Shown here piece after piece: positions 52,640-61,681 of a stretch of 64,000 bases of DNA. Positions within the stretch are counted from its first letter, which is position 1. Every line of letters starts with the position of its first letter. The notes below the pieces were generated by a model. It made no database searches and had not been told where the DNA came from. It was given only the letters and a program-made list of their open reading frames with translations. A program made the position numbers and the translations under genes. Source of the stretch: Paralteromonas sediminis (lineage in GTDB: Bacteria > Pseudomonadota > Gammaproteobacteria > Enterobacterales > Alteromonadaceae); assembly GCF_003820355.1 (NCBI RefSeq), contig NZ_RPOK01000001.1, forward strand, positions 832,847 through 896,846, given 5' to 3'.

Positions 52640-53671
52640 TTAGGAAAGCTGAATGGACGCTGACAGTACACGTTCAATGAGTGCATGGTGATCACCCAGT
52701 GAAAGCGCGTAATTTCGGCCTTTCTTTGAAAGTGAACGAGCTTTCTCATTATTGTGCCAAAGCGATTGCATGGCATTGGCCATATCTTTAGCAGACGCAG
52801 GTTGTACAAAACAAACAAGCTCCTCATTAAGCACATCATTTGCGCCAGGACCTTTGGTGATAATAACGGGCTTGCCCAGTGCCATAGCATCGAGGTAAGT
52901 ACCAATCCCAGATGCACAAATAGAGTTAGGCAAGGTGGGGATAGCAACAATACGGGCATTTTTTAAACCATCAATCCATCCGGTTTTACTGCCGTTATCG
53001 CTAATAATGCGAACATTGTCAGGCAGATCAGATAAATCGACTTTAGTGCCATGGGCATCCCAATCACTTTCAGAGGTGCATAGAATAGCCGTGGGTAGTC
53101 CCGTTATACGAGCTGCCTCAATGAGTGTGGTGTAGTCGCGTAAGGAGCGGCCCGCTGAAAATATATAGTGTCCTGCTGGGATTTCCTCAGGAGCGCACAC
53201 CGACGCCTCCATATAGATGTTTGATTTAAATGGCACATAATGGCTGCGATTTGCATCAATGCCGAAATGCTTTGTGTAGCCTCGTACATCTTTAAAATAG
53301 TGGATAAAATGATTCACCTGTTTCCAAAGTGCTTTTCTGCACCATGCCAGACATTTTGATTGGGGGGTTGAGGGTAGCCGCAGCACCATATCCACAGCAA
53401 TGATCTTGGCTTTTTTCCCCAGAGTAAGGGCTTTGAGCAGACAAGCTAAAGAAATCAGCCTAGCTTCACCATTAAATACGAAGGTATCGTTTTTGTTGGA
53501 CGTTAGGTATTGAAAACACAGTGCTAGTAGCGAAATAGAAGCATCCAACCGAGTTATTGAATATCGCAGTCTCTGTTTATGTATGCTTTTTGGCGCGTGG
53601 TTAAATGTTGTAAAAATGCGTCCTGTTGTCGCGTTGCGTTCTGACACGGGGGGATGTTGCAAAATCTCCAT
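52640..53671 (-). CDS. GT4-like glycosyltransferase
   Basis: A 343-residue GT-B type transferase with a short N-terminal domain. The donor half shows YIFSAGRSLRDYTTLIEAAR, VRIISDNGSKTGWIDGLKNARIVAIPTLPNSICASGIGTYLDAMALGKPVIITKGPGANDVL. The EAx7E-type motif is loose (GIGTYLDAMALGKP). It starts 3 bases after the polymerase gene and is probably the last gene of the wzx-wzy unit, since a large palindrome follows. Confidence 0.83.
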   Translation of the reverse strand: MEILQHPPVSERNATTGRIFTTFNHAPKSIHKQRLRYSITRLDASISLLALCFQYLTSNKNDTFVFNGEARLISLACLLKALTLGKKAKIIAVDMVLRLPSTPQSKCLAWCRKALWKQVNHFIHYFKDVRGYTKHFGIDANRSHYVPFKSNIYMEASVCAPEEIPAGHYIFSAGRSLRDYTTLIEAARITGLPTAILCTSESDWDAHGTKVDLSDLPDNVRIISDNGSKTGWIDGLKNARIVAIPTLPNSICASGIGTYLDAMALGKPVIITKGPGANDVLNEELVCFVQPASAKDMANAMQSLWHNNEKARSLSKKGRNYALSLGDHHALIERVLSASIQLS

Positions 53672-53673
53672 GT

Positions 53674-55053
53674 TCAGTTCTCCTGTTCATGTTGAGAAGA
53701 AGGGATCGTGGTGTCTACCCAGCGTGCAATAGCAATGACCAAAGCAGACAGAATATAAAGTGGCCAGGTGAAGCCTTGTGTTAAAAAAGTGCCAGAGACT
53801 AACGTTGCAGACAGTCCAGCGAGTACGGCTTGAGACGCTGCATGCACGCCAGGTGCAGTGATTGAGGACGACTCTATGAGCCGCAACGAACGAGTAGCAG
53901 ACTTAAACAGTGACACTATGAGGATGATAAAAACTATCAGTCCCAAGAAACCGGTTTCGGCCATCACCCCGAACCAAGTGCTGTGTACTGCATGGTTTTT
54001 ACCGTCCCAGTGCGGCGAATAAAAGAAATAGTTGTGGTAGAAGTTATCCAGACCCACGCCCGTCAACGGCCTGGCAAGTGCCATTCCCCACGCTGCTTGC
54101 CAGGCATATAGACGGCCCATCGCTGACTCGTCTATGCCTTCTTCAGCCGCGCCACCTGAGGCTCTTTCTGATATACCGGCCAGAGCGAGCAGAGCAAACA
54201 TGGCAATGCCACCCACAGAAAAAAACAGCACTTTTGATTTTATCCGACGGTATCCGAACAAGGCGAACACGGCCATTATTCCTAATAATCCGCCGCGGCT
54301 TTGTGTGGCAATAACGGCAGAAAATAGTAACGGCGCGCCAACGTACCCTAATAAGCGTGCTAAGCGACCTATATTTGGGGTAAATATCAGGCTCACAGCA
54401 AACGCCATAGGAAACATGAGTACCAAGGCCAAGTCGTTAGGATCGCCTAAATTGGAGCGAATATCCCGGCCTATGGTGACGCGCGTACCTTCAACCAGAC
54501 CAATGCCGTTTGCTTGGTTGTAAAGCGCAACATAAGCAATGGCAATCCCTGCGATTACGATGAGTTTGGAAGCCAGTGCGAAGTCTTTGGCTTCTCTTGT
54601 CATCCAGGCCACAGCCAGGGTCATTATTCCAATTTTTACATATACACCGGTGTAGGTTGTCATGGCGACAGAACGGTTCACTGCGACCAATACGCCAATG
54701 CTTACCAACACAAAAAATACCGCTAGCCATGTCATTTCTGGACGCCAGTAAGGCTTAATTTTTTCCGTAATGAGAATATGCCAGCTCAATACAGCAAGTG
54801 ATGCGGCAGCCAATAAGAGTGGAATTCGCAATGGATAAAGCGCAGGAAACGCTTCGTGTATGCGAAAGAATGAAAAAATGACAAACATCAGAATAATAAA
54901 AAATGGGATCTGAAGAGTAGTCACAAATAGTATGGGCAGCAGGCACACAACTGCCGCAACAGCAGGGTGGGGCACAATATACCAACCAAGGGCGATTAGT
55001 AGGCAACACGTGCTGGCGATAATAATTTGATAACGGCTAGTGTTAATCTGCAT
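53674..55053 (-). CDS. O-antigen polymerase/ligase-like membrane protein (Wzy/WaaL family)
   Basis: A 459-residue protein with about twelve membrane helices and the Wzy_C pattern: a periplasmic loop (about 300-350) with MGRLYAWQAAWGMALARPLTGVGLDNF and HAVHSTWFGVMAETGFLGL, plus RGGLLG near 255. It should polymerise lipid-linked repeat units in the periplasm. Placed between the flippase (1 base away) and a glycosyltransferase, it is the likely Wzy of this locus; ligase activity cannot be excluded. Confidence 0.88.
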   Translation of the reverse strand: MQINTSRYQIIIASTCCLLIALGWYIVPHPAVAAVVCLLPILFVTTLQIPFFIILMFVIFSFFRIHEAFPALYPLRIPLLLAAASLAVLSWHILITEKIKPYWRPEMTWLAVFFVLVSIGVLVAVNRSVAMTTYTGVYVKIGIMTLAVAWMTREAKDFALASKLIVIAGIAIAYVALYNQANGIGLVEGTRVTIGRDIRSNLGDPNDLALVLMFPMAFAVSLIFTPNIGRLARLLGYVGAPLLFSAVIATQSRGGLLGIMAVFALFGYRRIKSKVLFFSVGGIAMFALLALAGISERASGGAAEEGIDESAMGRLYAWQAAWGMALARPLTGVGLDNFYHNYFFYSPHWDGKNHAVHSTWFGVMAETGFLGLIVFIILIVSLFKSATRSLRLIESSSITAPGVHAASQAVLAGLSATLVSGTFLTQGFTWPLYILSALVIAIARWVDTTIPSSQHEQEN

Positions 55054-55054
55054 G

Positions 55055-56467
55055 TTATTTGGCCACTAGCAATGCCCGTTGAGGCAGTAAACGAGACTTT
55101 ATCAACGCTACCAACATAATAGTGAATGCGATTATCATAGAGGCCGTTTTTTCCAACAAGCCTTGTACCTCTGTGCCCATAATCAGCAGGCTAAAGGCAA
55201 CCAGAGCAAAGAGCAAAAGGCGTCTGCTTGGGTAGGGAAGATACAAATTCTTTTGACTAATAAGTAGGTAGAGTACCAAGCGAATGAGCTGCGCTGTTAT
55301 GAGTGCTGCAATGGCTCCCCAAATACCGAACCATGGGATCAACAGCCACATACCAACCAGCCCAAAAACACTGCCGCACAGATTGATCAGAAACTGAGCT
55401 TGCGTTGACTTTCCCGTGTAACAGCCAAGGTTAAGCAGTTCGGCAGAATCTTTGATGACTACCAAGATGACTAACCAAGGAACATACTGGCTAGCTGTCC
55501 AGTATCGCTGCGGGAGTAAAAACTCGATTAAAATAGGGGCTATTAGCCCAACCATCACAGCAATACACATAGAAAAAACACTGCCTAATGCAGCAAATTG
55601 TGCCGCCTTTTTTATCCCATTTTCATGGTTAAGTACCTGAAAGCGACGCGGGGACCACCACATCAAATAGGGTTGCAGCAGCAAGGCTGCGATCATGGCG
55701 AATTTCGCCGCCATGGCATAAGTCGCCATTTCTGCAGTACCCATATGCCCAGTCAATAGCCAACGATCTAAACCGCTGAGTACAAATCCCAATAAGCCAC
55801 TACCAACCATAGGGTAGCTGTAGATTAATAGGCCTCTAGCTCGGTTTGAGAGAAAAACAATGCCCGACTGCTTTATCTGAATGACAAAGAGTACACATGC
55901 TTGTATCAATGCGGCGATGAGACCAGCTTCCATCACACCCGTTAGTCCCTTGTCTTGTTTGAGAAAGAGTACGGTCAGACTTGCTTGAAGCAGCGCACGC
56001 AACAGGCTAACGATGAAAAATGTTGCGGCCTTATCTGTCATTCTTAGCCAGCCCAAAGGGATAGCAATACAGCCTTCAATGGCGATAATGCCCACCATTA
56101 TCTTAATATTGTATTGGCCTAGTTCACCAGGGATGATGGAATCTAAGGCATCAGAGAACAGCAAACCCACCAACAAGGTAACGGCACCCACCATGACGTT
56201 AATGCCAAATATTTCCGCCGCTACTTGTTGTGCTGAAGCTTTATCATTCATATCACCAGCAAAGCGAAACAAGGTGTTGAGCAAGCCAAAACCCACGATG
56301 ATGGCACCAATGGCGCCAAAGCTGGTTAACAGCTCCATTCGACCATAGTCCTCTGTTGAAAGTGCGTGAGCGACAAATGGCAGCATAAACAAAGAAATGC
56401 TTTTCATAGTAACAATGCCCAGTGCGTAGAACGCGTTTTGCTGAATAGCCTTTGATAAGTGGATCAC
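55055..56467 (-). CDS. Wzx-type polysaccharide flippase
   Basis: A 470-residue oligosaccharide flippase of the MOP/PST family with about twelve to fourteen hydrophobic segments: NAFYALGIVTMKSISLFMLPFVAHALSTEDYGRMEL at the start, LSGLDRWLLTGHMGTAEMATYAMAAKFA in the middle and LGCYTGKSTQAQFLINLCGSVFGLVGM later. It would move lipid-linked repeat units to the periplasm. Start is GTG, with GGGG upstream; the next ATG would cut the first helix. It heads a unit with wzy and a GT gene and lies just after a sigma-54 promoter. Confidence 0.9.
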   Translation of the reverse strand: MIHLSKAIQQNAFYALGIVTMKSISLFMLPFVAHALSTEDYGRMELLTSFGAIGAIIVGFGLLNTLFRFAGDMNDKASAQQVAAEIFGINVMVGAVTLLVGLLFSDALDSIIPGELGQYNIKIMVGIIAIEGCIAIPLGWLRMTDKAATFFIVSLLRALLQASLTVLFLKQDKGLTGVMEAGLIAALIQACVLFVIQIKQSGIVFLSNRARGLLIYSYPMVGSGLLGFVLSGLDRWLLTGHMGTAEMATYAMAAKFAMIAALLLQPYLMWWSPRRFQVLNHENGIKKAAQFAALGSVFSMCIAVMVGLIAPILIEFLLPQRYWTASQYVPWLVILVVIKDSAELLNLGCYTGKSTQAQFLINLCGSVFGLVGMWLLIPWFGIWGAIAALITAQLIRLVLYLLISQKNLYLPYPSRRLLLFALVAFSLLIMGTEVQGLLEKTASMIIAFTIMLVALIKSRLLPQRALLVAK

Positions 56468-56509
56468 AACCTGGCCCCGCGGTTTGTACTTCTATTTACA
56501 TGAAACAGA

Positions 56510-56525
56510 GCAATAGCTGTGCCAT
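56510..56525 (-). promoter_or_regulatory. Sigma-54 promoter of the wzx-wzy unit
   Basis: On the minus strand TGGCAC-AGCTA-TTGC, an exact core match to the -24/-12 consensus. Transcription would begin near 56498, about 30 bases before the flippase GTG. Confidence 0.8.
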
Positions 56526-56678
56526 GCAGTTAGATGAAGGTAAATTCAATATAAAACAATGGGTTAATAATTTTATTTGGGTTTTGCAAATTGGGAATGC
56601 AGAGCGGAAATTCTCATTATGAAAAAACTAAAACGCGCGCCATTTTTAAAAAATATATAAAAATCAGTTGGTTAAGTT

Positions 56679-56694
56679 TTGGCACTTAAATTGC
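56679..56694 (+). promoter_or_regulatory. Sigma-54 promoter of the plus-strand polysaccharide genes
   Basis: TTGGCAC-TTAAA-TTGC, an exact core match to the -24/-12 consensus. Transcription would begin near 56706, 30 bases before the GT4 start at 56736. The divergent sigma-54 site at 56510 is 155 bases away, leaving room for a shared enhancer-binding activator. Confidence 0.82.
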
Positions 56695-56735
56695 GATTGT
56701 GTCTTTATTATTGAGTTTAACCAGAGGTGTTATCC

Positions 56736-57857
56736 ATGCAGCGTTTTCACTCGCATGAATCACGCAATGACTGTATTGCGGTAAGGATTTTACTGTCCAA
56801 TTCCGGACGTGGCTTAAAGACCGACGCAGAATTATTACGCGGTATTTTAGAGGAGTACGGATGTCACGTGGAAGTATGTATCACGCCTGCCTGGAGTGAG
56901 AGAAAAACAGTGTGGAGTCACAAGTACGCCAGACTTAAATCGTTACTTCCGTCGCTATGCTCACGCTTTCTCGATAGCCTGCAGGTAAACATTTTAGGGT
57001 TAACCAAAAGTCGCACACAGCTGCAGATACACTTAGAGAGTATTGCCGTTGAATACCTAGCGTGCAGTAAAGTGAATTGGTTAATCCCTAACCAAGAGTG
57101 GATGAGAACCCAGCACCTGTGCTTTTTGCGATATATTACGTCAGTGTTGTGCAAGACGAAAGAAGCGCAGCTCGCCATTCAGCCCTACCATCAGGACGCT
57201 TCACTTGTCGGCTTTTCTAACCCTTTATTGAACAAATTACCTACTGTGGGTGAATGTAAAAACAGAATGCGTCAGTTTTTGCATGTCGCGGGTACTAATC
57301 GCAAGAAAGGCACCCGGTCTGTTGTAGCAGCGTGGCGCAAACATCCTGAGTGGCCAAGGCTCAACGTTGTCATAGACAACACATCGGCAATTGAACCTTT
57401 GCCTCACAATGTGAAGGTATGGCAACGTCCCGACGACGCTACATTAACTCATCTCAGACTGCAATGTGGCATTGTGGTAGCACCCTCTGAAGTAGAAGGC
57501 TATGGCCACATTTTTGTTGAGGCAATGGCATTTAATCAGCTTGTACTTGCGACTGACGCAGCGCCTATGAATGAAGTCGTACAGGCTCAAAGGGGGTACC
57601 TCATTCCATGGCAAAAAAAGCAAATCTGCCATCTGGGCATGCGCTACTTTGTCAGTATTAAGGCAATTGAAGACACAGTAACGGATGTTTTAAAAGCGCC
57701 CGTTGATATGCTGCTGCAAAAGGCGCGGAACGGCCGTTATTGGAGTATCAAAAACCACCATGCGTTTGTCAGTGAAATCACTGACAGAATAGACAAGCTC
57801 AGAGGGTATGAGCTCTTTGCCAGCGCACTAAACAAACCCTCATTTACCAAGCATTAG
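56736..57857 (+). CDS. GT4-like glycosyltransferase
   Basis: A 373-residue GT-B type transferase: VRILLSNSGRGLKTDAELLRGILEEYGCHVEV at the start, IPNQEWM, FLHVAGTNRKKGTRSVVAAWRKHPEWPRLNVV, and donor-site VAPSEVEGYGHIFVEAMAFNQLVLATDAAPMNEVV with the EGYGHIFVEA motif. ATG 56736 has AGAGGTG seven bases upstream; a GTG three codons earlier is less suitable. First gene of the plus-strand unit behind a sigma-54 promoter. Confidence 0.88.
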   Translation: MQRFHSHESRNDCIAVRILLSNSGRGLKTDAELLRGILEEYGCHVEVCITPAWSERKTVWSHKYARLKSLLPSLCSRFLDSLQVNILGLTKSRTQLQIHLESIAVEYLACSKVNWLIPNQEWMRTQHLCFLRYITSVLCKTKEAQLAIQPYHQDASLVGFSNPLLNKLPTVGECKNRMRQFLHVAGTNRKKGTRSVVAAWRKHPEWPRLNVVIDNTSAIEPLPHNVKVWQRPDDATLTHLRLQCGIVVAPSEVEGYGHIFVEAMAFNQLVLATDAAPMNEVVQAQRGYLIPWQKKQICHLGMRYFVSIKAIEDTVTDVLKAPVDMLLQKARNGRYWSIKNHHAFVSEITDRIDKLRGYELFASALNKPSFTKH

Positions 57858-57868
57858 AGGTAGTCATT

Positions 57869-58810
57869 ATGTCAATCTGCATGGCGTCAGAACCGCTTGT
57901 TACTGTGATTGTTCCCAACTTTAATTGCATGCCTTATCTACCGGCAGCCCTTGAAAGTGTGTGGGCACAGACATTTACCGATCTTGAGGTGATAGTCGTA
58001 GATGATGGTTCCACAGATGGTAGTCGTGAGTGGCTGACAGGGCAAGCGTGTTTGTTGAAAGATCTTGTTTTGCTCAAATCACATAGAACAGGACCGGCAG
58101 CCGCGAGGAATTTGGCCATTGCACATGCAAGAGGTCGTTATATTGCATTTCTGGATGCTGATGACACCTGGCTACCAAATAAACTTAACGCGCAGGTGAC
58201 GTTTCATCAAGCAAACCCGGCAGTGAGTATGAGTTTTACCAATTATGAGCAAGTCAATGCACTGGGGAAACCACTTGGTGATGGTTTTTCTTGTTGGCAG
58301 TATTTTCTTAAACACAACGCCATTGGCGACTCTTTTTCGTTGTTAAACGATGCTTTTGTTGCCTTGTTTCGCGATAACCCAGTCGGCACCAGCACCGTAA
58401 TGGCAACCAAGGAGAGTTTGCGCAAGGCCGAAGGATTTGATACTGCGCTTCCTTCCGCCGAAGACATTGACCTATGGTTGAAGTTAGCCCTTCAAGGCGA
58501 GGTAGCAGTGTCGAGTAACATAAATACGCATTATCTGGTTAGGCCAGGCTCTGAGTCTGCTCGGTTTGATGATCGCATGTTAGCACTCAACATGATTAAT
58601 ACGCGATATCTGTCACATGTAAAACAGACTGACCCCCGCGCTATTAATCATTTTAATGCGCGTTTGGCATCAGCCGTCGCGCAGTGGCACAGAAGCCAAC
58701 GCCAATTCTTTTCGGCGTTCTTACGTCACTGTATGGCCTTTTTTCACATGCCTTCAAAACAGCATTTAAAAGCGCTTTTGGTTGATTTGTCCAACCTGAT
58801 ACCACGCTAA
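57869..58810 (+). CDS. GT2 glycosyltransferase
   Basis: A 313-residue family 2 (GT-A fold) transferase: VTVIVPNFNCMPYLPAALESVWAQTFTDLEVIVVDDGSTDGS, GPAAARNLAIAHARGRYIAFLDADDTWLPNKL with the DAD metal motif, and FDTALPSAEDIDLWLKLALQG with the catalytic ED region. It starts 11 bases after the GT4 gene in the same unit and probably adds one sugar of the repeat unit. Confidence 0.93.
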   Translation: MSICMASEPLVTVIVPNFNCMPYLPAALESVWAQTFTDLEVIVVDDGSTDGSREWLTGQACLLKDLVLLKSHRTGPAAARNLAIAHARGRYIAFLDADDTWLPNKLNAQVTFHQANPAVSMSFTNYEQVNALGKPLGDGFSCWQYFLKHNAIGDSFSLLNDAFVALFRDNPVGTSTVMATKESLRKAEGFDTALPSAEDIDLWLKLALQGEVAVSSNINTHYLVRPGSESARFDDRMLALNMINTRYLSHVKQTDPRAINHFNARLASAVAQWHRSQRQFFSAFLRHCMAFFHMPSKQHLKALLVDLSNLIPR

Positions 58811-58843
58811 CTTTCAGTTTAACTTTATGATAGGAAAATCTTA

Positions 58844-59992
58844 ATGGCTAAAATTAGTATCTTGTCGTTCCCACGGTATTTCAATTTTGGGACCTTTTTG
58901 CAACTGTATGCCATGCAGCAGACAGTCAGCGCGTTAGGGCATGATGCCGAACTCATCGATTACGACCCCTATAATGATTCAGGAAAAAAGGGAGCGTCCC
59001 CACTAAAGACCTTTTTGTCTAGAGTAAAACAACGAGTACTGACGGCAGAGAGCGATAATTTCACGGTAGATAAGCAGTCGTTAAAAAAGCGCTTCCAGCA
59101 TTTTCTTCATAACGAATTAAACTTGGGCCCTACCACGTATTTTTCTGCCCAAGAGTTGTGCCTATCACCGCCGAACGCAGATGCTGTTATTGTGGGTAGT
59201 GATCAAGTATGGAACCCCAATGGTCATTTCAAAGATCCTGCTTATTTTTTGACCTTTGTCGAGCCTCAAAAGCGCATCGCTTACGCGCCCAGTTTTGGTG
59301 TGTCTGACGTACCAGAGGAAACGAACAATTGGTTGTCTGAGCACTTAAATGGTATTCCTAACCTTTCAGTGCGAGAGCACGCCGGCGCCAGTATTATTCA
59401 TCGGCTTACTGGAAAGCGTGTACCTGTGGTGCTGGACCCCGCTTACTTACTGCGCGCGGATACATGGAGATTGTTCGCAGGGCGAAAAAGGCCGGTCAAA
59501 GAGAAATACCTGTTTTGTTATTTCCTAGAATCAGACCCCTACATGCGTGACACCGCCCTGCGAATAGCCAAAGATAGGGGACTAAAAACCGTTATGATCC
59601 CCGTGCATAAAGCAGATGCAAAAAGGAATAAAGGGCAATTTACGCTGATCAAAGATGCGGGACCCAAAGAATTTGTGTCGCTTATTGAACATGCCGATTT
59701 TGTGTGCACGGATTCGTTTCATGGCACCTCTTTTTCATTGATCCTGCAACGACAGTTTCTAACCTTTAAACGCTACGATAATCAGCAGCAGGCGGCTAAC
59801 CATTCTCGTATAGCGTCGGTCTTAGAGGCAACGGGTATGCAAAGTAGAATTGCCGATCTCAGTAACTGCAAATCAATTGGCCAGTCTGATATCTGTTTCG
59901 ATAAAGCGTCCATAGCGCTTGATATGATGAGACAAGGTTCACTGGAGTATCTAACGACCTCTATAGATAACGCATTAAACAACAATCAGTAA
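58844..59992 (+). CDS. Polysaccharide pyruvyl transferase family protein
   Basis: Adds pyruvate ketals to sugars of the polymer, which gives negative charge. The 382 residues match the PS_pyruv_trans family: ISILSFPRYFNFGTFLQLYAMQQTV, AVIVGSDQVWNP, RIAYAPSFGVSDVP, SVREHAGASIIHRLTG, VVLDPAYLL and FVCTDSFHGTSFSLI. It lies 33 bases after the GT2 gene in the same orientation. A pyruvylated polysaccharide is the inferred product. Confidence 0.9.
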   Translation: MAKISILSFPRYFNFGTFLQLYAMQQTVSALGHDAELIDYDPYNDSGKKGASPLKTFLSRVKQRVLTAESDNFTVDKQSLKKRFQHFLHNELNLGPTTYFSAQELCLSPPNADAVIVGSDQVWNPNGHFKDPAYFLTFVEPQKRIAYAPSFGVSDVPEETNNWLSEHLNGIPNLSVREHAGASIIHRLTGKRVPVVLDPAYLLRADTWRLFAGRKRPVKEKYLFCYFLESDPYMRDTALRIAKDRGLKTVMIPVHKADAKRNKGQFTLIKDAGPKEFVSLIEHADFVCTDSFHGTSFSLILQRQFLTFKRYDNQQQAANHSRIASVLEATGMQSRIADLSNCKSIGQSDICFDKASIALDMMRQGSLEYLTTSIDNALNNNQ

Positions 59993-60100
59993 GCTCACAG
60001 GTAGTTTGCGCCATTCGAATTATGCGCATGTCGAGGGTACTTTAGCAGCGGAATGCGGGTATACTCAGAGCCTGATGTTGGTAAAAGAAGGCTTTGCGTC

Positions 60101-61681
60101 ATGCGGCGTGTTATCTCATTGTTGTGGTGTTTATTACTTGTAAGCTGCGTAAATACAAAGCAGATTGACTACGATACGTTAATACTCAACGGCATGATTT
60201 TAGACGGGGCTGGTACCAAGGCCTATCAATCGGATCTTGCCATAGTGGGTGACACTATCGTCGCCATAGGAGACCTTCAGAACAAGGCTGCGCAGACCAT
60301 TGTTGACGCCAACGGGAAATATGTCACGCCTGGCTTTATCGATCTTCATTCTCATGCCGAAAGGGGAATATTGCGCAATCCGGATGTGCCAAACATCGTT
60401 CGTCAAGGCGTCACAACCATTCTTGGTGGAAACTGTGGCGGTAGCCCCACTCAGGTTGCCGACTATTTTTCTGCATTAGAAAAGGCGGGAAGTGCCATTA
60501 ATGTTGGCTTGCTAATTGGTCACAACAGTGTACGTCGGGCTGTTATGCAGAGAGAAAACAGACCTGCCACTGACATTGAATTACACGAAATGAAAAAGCT
60601 GGTTAATGATGCTATGAAAGAAGGCGCATTTGGTTTTTCCACTGGGCTTCTTTACATCCCCGGGGTATATGCATCAACTCACGAAGTGATTGCATTGGCT
60701 TCACAAGCGGCCAATTACGGCGGAATTTATGCCACGCATATGAGAAGTGAAGGGGAGCATGTGATTGAGGCGCTGAATGAGGCCGTTAAAGTAGCAGAAG
60801 ACGCGGTACTTCCTTTGCACGTATCGCATCATAAAACCGCTGGCCCTAATGCATGGGGCTTAAGTAAAAAGACGCTTGCCATTATTGACGAAAAACGCGC
60901 TAAGGGGCTTGATGTTTCACTCGACCAGTATCCTTACACGGCGTCTAATACGAACTTGGGTGTTTTATTACCTCCCTGGTCTTTGGAAGGGGGACGCCGA
61001 GCTTTTGCAGAGCGCGTTAAGGACATAGCAATACGCCAACAAATTAAGGATGAATCTGCCCAAATTATCTTTGAGCAGCGCGCAGGGGATGATTTGGACC
61101 GTATTCTAATCAGCCAGTTTGGCGCTAACCCAGAGTGGGAAGGTCAAACATTCAAAGATGTACTGGTGTCTAAAGGGGTTGAACCTTCTGCTAGCAATGC
61201 GGCAGATTTGGCCATTGATATTCAACTTGCAGGTGGTGGACGTGGCATCTATTTCACTATGACCGACGAAGACGTTGAGCGCATCATGCAGCACCCGATG
61301 ACTTCCATCGCATCTGACGGCCGCGCGACTGAATGGCAAAAGGGAAACCCGCACCCAAGAAACTACGGTACCTATCCTAGAGTCGTCGCACATTATGTGA
61401 ATGAAAAACGTGTGCTTCAACTTGAAGATGCGGTTAGAAAAATGACATCACTGCCCGCTGAGAGAATCAACTTACAGGACAGAGGACGCCTTAGCGTTGG
61501 CATGAAAGCAGATGTGCTGATATGGGAGCTGGAAAGACTGCAAGATATTTCGACCTTTGAAAACCCACATGCTTACTCAGAGGGTATAGACTATATGTGG
61601 GTAAACGGGCAGTCCGTTATTTTTGAAAATGAGTTAACGGGTAACCGGCCTGGACAAGGGTTGCGTCATGAGTCTCAGTAG
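60101..61681 (+). CDS. N-acyl-D-amino-acid deacylase (D-aminoacylase) family lipoprotein
   Basis: A 526-residue amidohydrolase. Lipoprotein signal with LLLVSC (Cys near residue 16). Metal-binding and active-site segments: VTPGFIDLHSHAERG, TTILGGNCGGSPT, GLLIGHNSVRRAVM, YATHMRSEGEHV, LPLHVSHHKTAGP and SIASDGRAT, with the C-terminal DRGRLSVGMKADVLIW. It would remove acyl groups from N-acyl-D-amino acids. The ATG at 60101 is chosen because it gives a proper lipoprotein signal; an ATG 48 bases upstream adds a charged leader. Placed among polysaccharide genes; its end overlaps the facing GT4 gene by 7 bases. Confidence 0.88.
   Translation: MRRVISLLWCLLLVSCVNTKQIDYDTLILNGMILDGAGTKAYQSDLAIVGDTIVAIGDLQNKAAQTIVDANGKYVTPGFIDLHSHAERGILRNPDVPNIVRQGVTTILGGNCGGSPTQVADYFSALEKAGSAINVGLLIGHNSVRRAVMQRENRPATDIELHEMKKLVNDAMKEGAFGFSTGLLYIPGVYASTHEVIALASQAANYGGIYATHMRSEGEHVIEALNEAVKVAEDAVLPLHVSHHKTAGPNAWGLSKKTLAIIDEKRAKGLDVSLDQYPYTASNTNLGVLLPPWSLEGGRRAFAERVKDIAIRQQIKDESAQIIFEQRAGDDLDRILISQFGANPEWEGQTFKDVLVSKGVEPSASNAADLAIDIQLAGGGRGIYFTMTDEDVERIMQHPMTSIASDGRATEWQKGNPHPRNYGTYPRVVAHYVNEKRVLQLEDAVRKMTSLPAERINLQDRGRLSVGMKADVLIWELERLQDISTFENPHAYSEGIDYMWVNGQSVIFENELTGNRPGQGLRHESQ

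Noticed and set aside
52549..52959. A 136-codon minus-strand frame overlapping the end of the glycosyltransferase gene
   Set aside because: It is an out-of-frame shadow of the gene at 52640-53671, with no domain pattern of its own.
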